A stretch of 43,714 bases of DNA, taken from Burkholderiaceae bacterium (GTDB lineage Bacteria > Pseudomonadota > Gammaproteobacteria > Burkholderiales > Burkholderiaceae_E). The stretch is taken from positions 1 to 43,714 of the forward strand of contig JAMLIS010000023.1 in assembly GCA_023954015.1 (NCBI GenBank). The letters run 5' to 3'. Shown piece after piece: positions 38,680 through 43,714 of the stretch. Every line of letters starts with the position of its first letter. The first letter of the stretch is position 1. Made by a program: the position numbers and the translations under genes. The notes below the pieces were generated by a model that had not been told where the DNA came from, did not search any database, and was given only the letters and a program-made list of their open reading frames with translations.

Positions 38680-40290
38680 ATGAACGGTGCGGGCGACGTC
38701 GATCTGTACTCGCTGCTGGCCAGCGGCTTTCCCGACGATCTCTCCGATTGCTGCATCGAGACCGAGGACGGTTCGCGCTACAGCTGGAGCGACGTCGAGC
38801 GCGCGAGCGCGATGCTCGCCAACCTGCTCGTTCGGCTCGACCTGTCGGCGGGCGATCGTGTCGCCGTGCAGGTCGAGAAGTCGCCCGAAGCGCTGCTGCT
38901 GTACCTCGCGACGTTGCGCGCGGGCCTGGTCTTCCTGCCGTTGAACAGCGCCTACCGGGCGGCCGAGATCGATTATTTCGTCGGCGACGCCGAGCCGGCC
39001 GTCGTCGTCTGCTCGCCGGCGAATCTCGGCTGGGTCGGGCCGATCGCGCGCCGGCACCGCGTGCGGCACGTGTTCACGCTCGGCGCCGATCGCAGCGGCA
39101 CGCTGCTCGAGGCGGCCGCCGCCGAGTCGCCCGAATTCGAGACGCGTGCGGTGCGCGGCAGCGACCTCGCCTGCATCGTCTACACCTCGGGCACCACCGG
39201 GCGCAGCAAGGGCGCGATGCTCTCGCACGCCAACATCTGCAGCAACGCGCTCGTGCTGCATCGCTACTGGCGCTGGCGGCGCGGCGACGTGCTCATCCAT
39301 GCGCTGCCCATCTTCCACGTGCACGGCCTCTTCGTCGCGTGCCACGGCGCGCTGCTGTCGGGCAGCCCGATGCTGTGGCTGGCGAGGTTCGATGTTTCGG
39401 CGGTGATCGAGCGCCTGCCGCGCGCCACCGTGTTCATGGGCGTGCCGACGATGTACGTGCGATTGCTCGACGACGAGCGCTTCGATGTGCAGGCGACGCG
39501 CGGCATGCGCCTGTTCGTCTCCGGCTCGGCGCCGCTGCTGCCCGATACCTTTCGCCGCTTCGAGGAGCGTACCGGCCGGCGCATTCTCGAGCGTTACGGC
39601 ATGAGCGAGACGGCGATGCTCACGTCGAATCCGTATGACGGCGAACGCGTCGCGGGCACTGTCGGCCTGCCGTTGCCCGGCGTCGAGCTGCGCGTGGTCG
39701 GCGAGAAAGGCGTGGAGTGCCGGGTCGGCGACGTGGGCGCGATCCAGGTGCGAGGGCCGAACGTGTTCTCCGGCTACTGGCGCATGCCCGAGAAGACGCG
39801 CGAGGAGTTCACCGAAGACGGGTTCTTCCGCACCGGCGACCTGGGCGAACTGCGCGAGGACGGAATGCTCAGACTCACCGGCCGCGCGAAGGAGCTGTTC
39901 AAGACCGCCAAGGGCAAGTACGTGGCGCCGGCGCCGATCGAGAACCGGTTGAACGCACACCCGATGGTCGAGTTGTCGCTCGTTTCGGGGATCGGGCAGC
40001 CGGCCGCCTACGCCATCGTGCAGCTCGCCGAGGACTTGCGTCCGCGCATCGGCGACGCGACCGTGCGCGCGCAGGTTCAGGCCGAGCTCGAACGCCTGCT
40101 CGACGAGGTCAACCGCGACGTGGCCGACTACGAGCAGCTGCGGATGATCGTGGTCACCCGCGAGCCGTGGGCGATCGAGAACGGCTACCTCACGCCGACG
40201 ATGAAGGTGCGGCGCAGCCGGATCGAGGCGGCCGTCGAGGCGCACGTCGAGCGCTGGTACGCCGGCGGGCAGAAGGTGCAGTGGGCCTGA
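38680..40290 (+). CDS. MatB-like acyl/malonyl-CoA ligase with a long-chain-FACS-like C-terminal lid
   Basis: A 536-residue ANL-superfamily enzyme. The N-domain matches malonyl-CoA synthetase: TSGTTGRSKGAMLSH (168-182), ALPIFHVHGLFVA, GVPTMYVRLL, RLFVSGSAPLLPDTFRRFE, RYGMSETAMLTSNPYDGERV (about 305), VAGTVGLPLPGVELRV. The C-terminal lid does not follow MatB: GRAKELFKTAKGKYVAPAPIE (about 401) and ENGYLTPTMKVRRSRIE (about 500) are the hinge and lysine motifs of long-chain acyl-CoA synthetase-like proteins, in place of the usual GGYNVYP and NTMGKVQK. Genomic context (mcd upstream) supports malonate as substrate, but the lid makes this uncertain. GGAGAGG precedes the ATG. Confidence 0.82.
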   Translation: MNGAGDVDLYSLLASGFPDDLSDCCIETEDGSRYSWSDVERASAMLANLLVRLDLSAGDRVAVQVEKSPEALLLYLATLRAGLVFLPLNSAYRAAEIDYFVGDAEPAVVVCSPANLGWVGPIARRHRVRHVFTLGADRSGTLLEAAAAESPEFETRAVRGSDLACIVYTSGTTGRSKGAMLSHANICSNALVLHRYWRWRRGDVLIHALPIFHVHGLFVACHGALLSGSPMLWLARFDVSAVIERLPRATVFMGVPTMYVRLLDDERFDVQATRGMRLFVSGSAPLLPDTFRRFEERTGRRILERYGMSETAMLTSNPYDGERVAGTVGLPLPGVELRVVGEKGVECRVGDVGAIQVRGPNVFSGYWRMPEKTREEFTEDGFFRTGDLGELREDGMLRLTGRAKELFKTAKGKYVAPAPIENRLNAHPMVELSLVSGIGQPAAYAIVQLAEDLRPRIGDATVRAQVQAELERLLDEVNRDVADYEQLRMIVVTREPWAIENGYLTPTMKVRRSRIEAAVEAHVERWYAGGQKVQWA

Positions 40291-40294
40291 CACG

Positions 40295-42055
40295 ATGAAC
40301 GCCAGCGCGACACCGGCGCGCCACGGCGGCGATCGCATTGCCGACGTGCTGCACGCCCACGGCGTGCCGTGCCTCTACACCTTGTGCGGCGGGCACATCT
40401 CGCCGATCCTGAGCGCGGCGCGCGCGCGCGGCATCCGCATCGTCGACGTGCGCGACGAGGCGACCGCGGTCTTCGCCGCCGACGCCGCGGCGCGCTTGTC
40501 CGGGCTTCCCGGCGTCGCCGCGGTGACCGCAGGCCCGGGCATCACGAACACGATCACCGCCCTGAAGAACGCGCAGCTGGCGCAGTCGCCGCTGGTGTTG
40601 CTCGGCGGAGCGGCGCCGACCGCGCTGCAGGGGCGCGGCGCGTTGCAGGACATCGCGCAACGCCCGCTGGTCGAGCCGCACGTCAAGCGTTTCTTCAAGA
40701 TCGGGCGGGTGCGCGACCTGGGGTCGGCGGTCGAAGAGGCTTTCGCGCTCGCGCGTTCGGGCGTTCCAGGGCCGGTCTTCGTCGAGTGCCCGGTCGACCT
40801 GCTTTATGACGAGGCGTCGATTCGCCAGTGGTATGCCGAGGCTGGGGGCAAGGGTACGTCGATCCCGGACCGCGCGCTGCGCTGGTACCTGAACCGCCAC
40901 GTGCGCCGGATGTTCGACGGCAGCGGGGAGGCGGCGGCGCCGCGGGTGCGCGAGGTGAGCACGCCCGGCCCGGGCGATGCCGCGATCGGCGCCGCGCTGG
41001 CCGCGCTGGGCAAGGCCCGGCGTCCGCTGGCCGTGATCGGCAGCCAGGCCGTCGTGAACGCGGCCGAGGCCGATCGGGTGGCCGCGGCGGTGACCCGCCT
41101 GGGAATCCCGGTCTATCTGTCGGGGATGGCGCGCGGCCTGCTGGGCCGCGATCATCCGCTGCAGATGCGCCACCAGCGCCGCCAGGCGCTGCGCGAGGCC
41201 GACTGCGTGCTGCTCGCCGGCGTGCCCTGCGATTTCCGGCTCGACTACGGCAGGCACGTGCGCCGAAGCGCGACGCTGATCGCGGCCAACCGCAGCGCGC
41301 GCGACGCGAAGCTCAATCGCCGGCCCGACGTGCTGGCGCTGGGCGATGCCGGGGGGTTCCTTCAGGCGCTGGCGGATCGGGCACGGTCCGCCGGGCCGAC
41401 CGCGGATCGCGGCGAGTGGCGCGCGGCGCTTCGCGCGCGCGACGTGGCGCGCGAGACCGAGATCGACCGGCAGGCGTCGGAGCGCGGCGAGCACGTGAAC
41501 CCGATCTCGCTGTTTCGCGCGCTCGAGCGCGAAGCGGGCGAGCACGCGTTGTTCGTCGCCGACGGCGGCGATTTCGTGGCGACCGCGAGCTACGTGCTCC
41601 ACCCGCGCGGGCCGCTGACCTGGCTCGATCCGGGCGCCTTCGGCACGCTGGGCGTCGGCGCCGGCTTCGCGATCGGCGCGGCCACTGTCCGGCCCGATCG
41701 CGAGACGTGGATCGTCTTCGGCGACGGCGCCTGCGGGTTCGGGCTGGCCGAGTTCGACACCTTCGTGCGCCACGGAATTCCGGTGATCGCGGTCGTCGGC
41801 AACGACGCCGGCTGGACGCAGATCGCCCGCGAGCAGGTGAAGATGCTGAACGACGATGTCGGGACGGTGCTGGCGCGCACCGCGTATCACGAGGTTGCGC
41901 GCGGCTTCGGCGCCGAGGGACTGCTGGTGACGCGGATGGAGGAAGTCGAGGCTGCGTTGAAGCGGGCGCGCGAGATTTCGCGGCAGGGCAAGGCCGTGCT
42001 GGTCAACGTCTGGCTCGACAGGACCGATTTCCGCGAGGGGTCGCTGTCGATGTGA
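40295..42055 (+). CDS. Thiamine-diphosphate-dependent enzyme, ILVBL/HACL2-like (acetolactate synthase family)
   Basis: A 586-residue ThDP enzyme with the three-domain POX fold. The PYR domain has [10 protein letters not shown] and the ThDP-activating Glu in [17 protein letters not shown] (about 54). The central domain spans about 205-350. The PP domain has [15 protein letters not shown] (about 475) and [25 protein letters not shown] and NDAGWTQI are features of the ILVBL/HACL2 branch of 2-hydroxyacyl-CoA lyases rather than IlvB proper, and no regulatory IlvH gene is present. It starts four bases after the ligase gene, so it belongs to the mcd operon. The likely reaction is C-C cleavage of a 2-hydroxyacyl-CoA, by inference. 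Confidence 0.85.
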   Translation: MNASATPARHGGDRIADVLHAHGVPCLYTLCGGHISPILSAARARGIRIVDVRDEATAVFAADAAARLSGLPGVAAVTAGPGITNTITALKNAQLAQSPLVLLGGAAPTALQGRGALQDIAQRPLVEPHVKRFFKIGRVRDLGSAVEEAFALARSGVPGPVFVECPVDLLYDEASIRQWYAEAGGKGTSIPDRALRWYLNRHVRRMFDGSGEAAAPRVREVSTPGPGDAAIGAALAALGKARRPLAVIGSQAVVNAAEADRVAAAVTRLGIPVYLSGMARGLLGRDHPLQMRHQRRQALREADCVLLAGVPCDFRLDYGRHVRRSATLIAANRSARDAKLNRRPDVLALGDAGGFLQALADRARSAGPTADRGEWRAALRARDVARETEIDRQASERGEHVNPISLFRALEREAGEHALFVADGGDFVATASYVLHPRGPLTWLDPGAFGTLGVGAGFAIGAATVRPDRETWIVFGDGACGFGLAEFDTFVRHGIPVIAVVGNDAGWTQIAREQVKMLNDDVGTVLARTAYHEVARGFGAEGLLVTRMEEVEAALKRAREISRQGKAVLVNVWLDRTDFREGSLSM

Positions 42056-42082
42056 TCGCGCCCATTCGTCGAGGATGGCCAT

Positions 42083-42098
42083 CGGTATCGTGATACCG
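42083..42098. promoter_or_regulatory. Inverted repeat CGGTATC-GT-GATACCG
   Basis: A 7-bp perfect inverted repeat with a 2-nt centre, 35 nt before the small ORF at 42134 and just after the TPP-enzyme gene. With such a short loop it reads better as a protein-binding dyad than as a terminator; there is no T tail. Confidence 0.35.
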
Positions 42099-42133
42099 TC
42101 GTCCAGTCTCGAGCGAAATCGACGGAGGCGGGC

Positions 42134-42349
42134 ATGAATTCGCGCAACCGATCCACGAGGATGCCCAGGGCGCCGCGCGCTGCGACCGGCGTCGAAGACG
42201 CCGGATCGCAGGCTCACGACGAGTGGCTGCTCGACGAGGCGCTGATGGAGACCTTCCCGGCCAGCGACCCGACGGCGCCGGCCATCGTGTCGATGCCGCC
42301 TCCGCTGTCGCGCTCCGGGCCGCGCGCCGCGCCAACGCGTCCGGCGTGA
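42134..42349 (+). CDS. Small conserved protein with DEALMETFPASDP motif
   Basis: A 71-residue polypeptide, basic at the N-terminus, with LLDEALMETFPASDPTAPA in the middle and a Pro/Arg-rich end. A DEAL-x-E-(T/S)-FPASDP(P/T) motif recurs in many short proteobacterial proteins of unknown function, which supports this as a real gene. GGAGG lies about seven bases upstream of the ATG. It is convergent with the metallophosphoesterase, with seven bases between stops. Confidence 0.65.
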   Translation: MNSRNRSTRMPRAPRAATGVEDAGSQAHDEWLLDEALMETFPASDPTAPAIVSMPPPLSRSGPRAAPTRPA

Positions 42350-42356
42350 AGAGGCC

Positions 42357-43121
42357 TCAGCCGACCTCGATGACCAGGCCGGGGTCGAAGAGCGGGTTCT
42401 CGTTCACCCCGTCCTTCGCGTAGCCGCGCGGATTGCAGACCACCCGCGTGCCGTTCACCGGATAATCGAAGCTGTCGTGGGTGTGGCCGTGGATCCACAG
42501 CTGCGCGCGATCCGCCCCGATCAGCCGCTCGGCGTCGGAGACGAAGCCGGCGTTGAGCAGCGAGTCGGCGAACCGGGGGTGGATGCTCTTGCGCGACGGC
42601 GCGTGGTGCGTGACGACAACCGTCGGCCCGTCGTGCGGTGCGGCGAGCCTCGCGTCGAGCCACGCGGCGTGGCGATCGAACAGGGCCGTCGAGTCGTCGG
42701 GGGTGAAGACGCGGCCGGCCTCGCCTCCGAGCGTGATGCGGCTGAAGTCGCGCATCAGGCGCTGCGCCTCGGCCTTCGATGCGGCTCTTCGCTCGTCGTC
42801 GTCGAACAGGCGGAAATCGCTCCACAGCGTGCTGCCGAGGAAGCGCACGCCGTCGATCACGATCTCCGTGTCGTCGAGCACGTGCACGTGGGTCCCGGCG
42901 CACAGCCGCCTCAGCTCGCCGATCGTGCCCTCGATGCTGCCGCCGTAGAACTCGTGGTTGCCGGGCACGTAGAGCACCGGCTTGTCGAAGCCCAGCGCCC
43001 AGGCCGCGGCCTCGCGCGGACGCGTGATGTCTCCAGCCAGAATGACGACGTCGGCGTCGTTGCGCGGATGGTCGAGCCCGCCGACACCCAGGTGCAGGTC
43101 GGACAGGATGTTGAGCTTCAT
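42357..43121 (-). CDS. Calcineurin-like metallophosphoesterase
   Basis: A 254-residue phosphoesterase with all dinuclear metal motifs: SDLHLG (residues 7-12), LAGDITRP, PGNHEFYGG, VVTHHAPS and IHGHTHDSFDY. The His-containing GNHE gives the catalytic acid. Substrate unknown; proteins of this type range from nucleotide phosphodiesterases to phosphoprotein phosphatases. It stands alone on the minus strand; no partner gene suggests a role. Confidence 0.9.
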   Translation of the reverse strand: MKLNILSDLHLGVGGLDHPRNDADVVILAGDITRPREAAAWALGFDKPVLYVPGNHEFYGGSIEGTIGELRRLCAGTHVHVLDDTEIVIDGVRFLGSTLWSDFRLFDDDERRAASKAEAQRLMRDFSRITLGGEAGRVFTPDDSTALFDRHAAWLDARLAAPHDGPTVVVTHHAPSRKSIHPRFADSLLNAGFVSDAERLIGADRAQLWIHGHTHDSFDYPVNGTRVVCNPRGYAKDGVNENPLFDPGLVIEVG

Positions 43122-43206
43122 GCGTGCTGCCTCGCTCGAATCATCGAATGATCGCTCATCGGCTTCGTCTCAGGGCGCAAGACCATGCACGCATCGGTTT
43201 GCCGCG

Positions 43207-43714
43207 ATGCGCTGCCGGATCGTGTCGGCCGCTGGAAAAGGGCGGCTGCTGCAGCCTGCGAAAGCCCAGTTCGACGTCGCCCAGGCTGAGGCCGAAGCTG
43301 CCGCCGCGGTCCTGCGCGAGGCCGAGGTCGCCTGGCTCTGGATCGAGTTGCTGGCCGCCAACGAGAGCTTCATGGCGGCGGCAAATGGCGCCATCTCGGT
43401 GTTCAGGTGGCTGAACGCGTGCGCGGACGCGATCAAGCGGCGGGGTTGGACATCCGATCTGCAGCATCGATGTGCCCGAACTGGCTGTGTTCGTGGCGCG
43501 ACACGTTGTGCACGACGTACGAGCGTGCGCGACCGCTAAGCGGACTTCCGCTGATAGGGCGATCGTCGAGCGCGACATGCACGACGCGCTCAATACGCTC
43601 CAACGGTGGAACACCATACCGTGAACGCTTCCGGGAGTTACCGCGGCGACGCCGACCTCCTGGTCGTCGACCTGCACGAGGATGAACGTGCTTGGGAGGC
43701 GGTTGTACGCGTCG
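43207..43714 (+). pseudogene. Decayed gene of unknown function at the right edge, several frameshifts
   Basis: No single frame is open, but one helical protein can be followed across frames: LLQPAKAQFDVAQAEAEAAA... and LWIELLAANESFMAAANGAI (frame of 43207), GLDIRSAAS (next frame, about 43440-43480), PELAVFVARHVVHDV ... IVERDMHDALNTLQRWN (third frame, about 43480-43615), ADLLVVDLHEDERAWEAVV (first frame again, to the window end). The first part is strongly coiled-coil-like. I do not recognise the family. The 85 nt between the phosphoesterase start and 43207 hold nothing clear. Confidence 0.45.

Noticed and set aside
40295..42055. IlvB acetolactate synthase large subunit
   Set aside because: No ilvH/ilvC neighbours, and the GGHISPIL and NDAGWTQI motifs match the ILVBL/HACL2 branch better.
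42134..43121. Toxin-antitoxin-like pair (small ORF plus phosphoesterase)
   Set aside because: The genes are convergent rather than operonic, and neither resembles a known toxin or antitoxin.

Overview
The window reads as chromosomal DNA of a GC-rich betaproteobacterium, most likely of the order Burkholderiales. The evidence is the GC-rich coding pattern, the ribF-ileS-lspA and rpmB/rpmG/radC/fkpB/ispH groupings, a small Trp-rich protein of a type seen in this group, and the N-acetylglutaminylglutamine amide (NAGGN) osmoprotectant operon. Taxonomy is inferred from gene content only. No rRNA, CRISPR array, prophage or intact insertion sequence is visible. There is one tRNA gene.

Layout: (1) 1-1.35 kb: the tail of a sulfide:quinone oxidoreductase-like flavoprotein, a group II truncated haemoglobin, and a cold-shock protein on the opposite strand with a long leader. 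(2) 1.6-4.3 kb: clpS-clpA, overlapping. (3) 4.4-7.1 kb: a sulfide-oxidation module, made of a NapC/NirT tetraheme cytochrome and flavocytochrome c sulfide dehydrogenase (fccA, fccB). (4) 7.2-8.6 kb: dsbB-transaldolase. (5) 8.7-16.9 kb, minus strand: ribF-ileS-(tiny ORF)-lspA-mscS-coaBC-dut-flavodoxin-like gene. (6) 17-20.5 kb: purN-rsmB-panB-SDR. (7) 20.5-22.8 kb: a repeat-rich, gene-poor island around rpmB-rpmG, holding several unrelated tandem repeats, an 18/19-bp VNTR and a frameshifted IS3-family transposase fragment. (8) 22.9-26.7 kb: radC on the minus strand, then fkpB-ispH-ABC ATPase-ABC permease in translationally overlapping order. (9) 26.6-31.8 kb, minus strand: tRNA-Thr(CGU), then the NAGGN operon asnO-ngg-M42 peptidase. 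(10) 32-36.4 kb: a ferredoxin-type flavin reductase, a small Trp-rich membrane protein, ilvD, and bfd facing bfr. (11) 36.4-42.1 kb: lgt, malonyl-CoA decarboxylase, a MatB-like acyl-CoA ligase with an unusual C-terminal lid, and an ILVBL/HACL2-like thiamine-diphosphate enzyme. (12) 42.1-43.7 kb: a small conserved ORF, a metallophosphoesterase and a decayed gene at the right edge.

Working together: fccA/fccB with the NapC-type cytochrome, plus the SQR-like fragment at the left edge, suggest oxidation of reduced sulfur with electrons entering both the cytochrome c and quinone pools. The NAGGN operon gives a dipeptide osmolyte. The mcd/ligase/TPP-enzyme operon suggests activation and decarboxylation of malonate or a related acid, with an added C-C lyase step. 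A recurring signal is a -10 hexamer placed only 6-8 nt before a start codon (clpS, dsbB, purN, fkpB, the reductase), which points to leaderless mRNAs.
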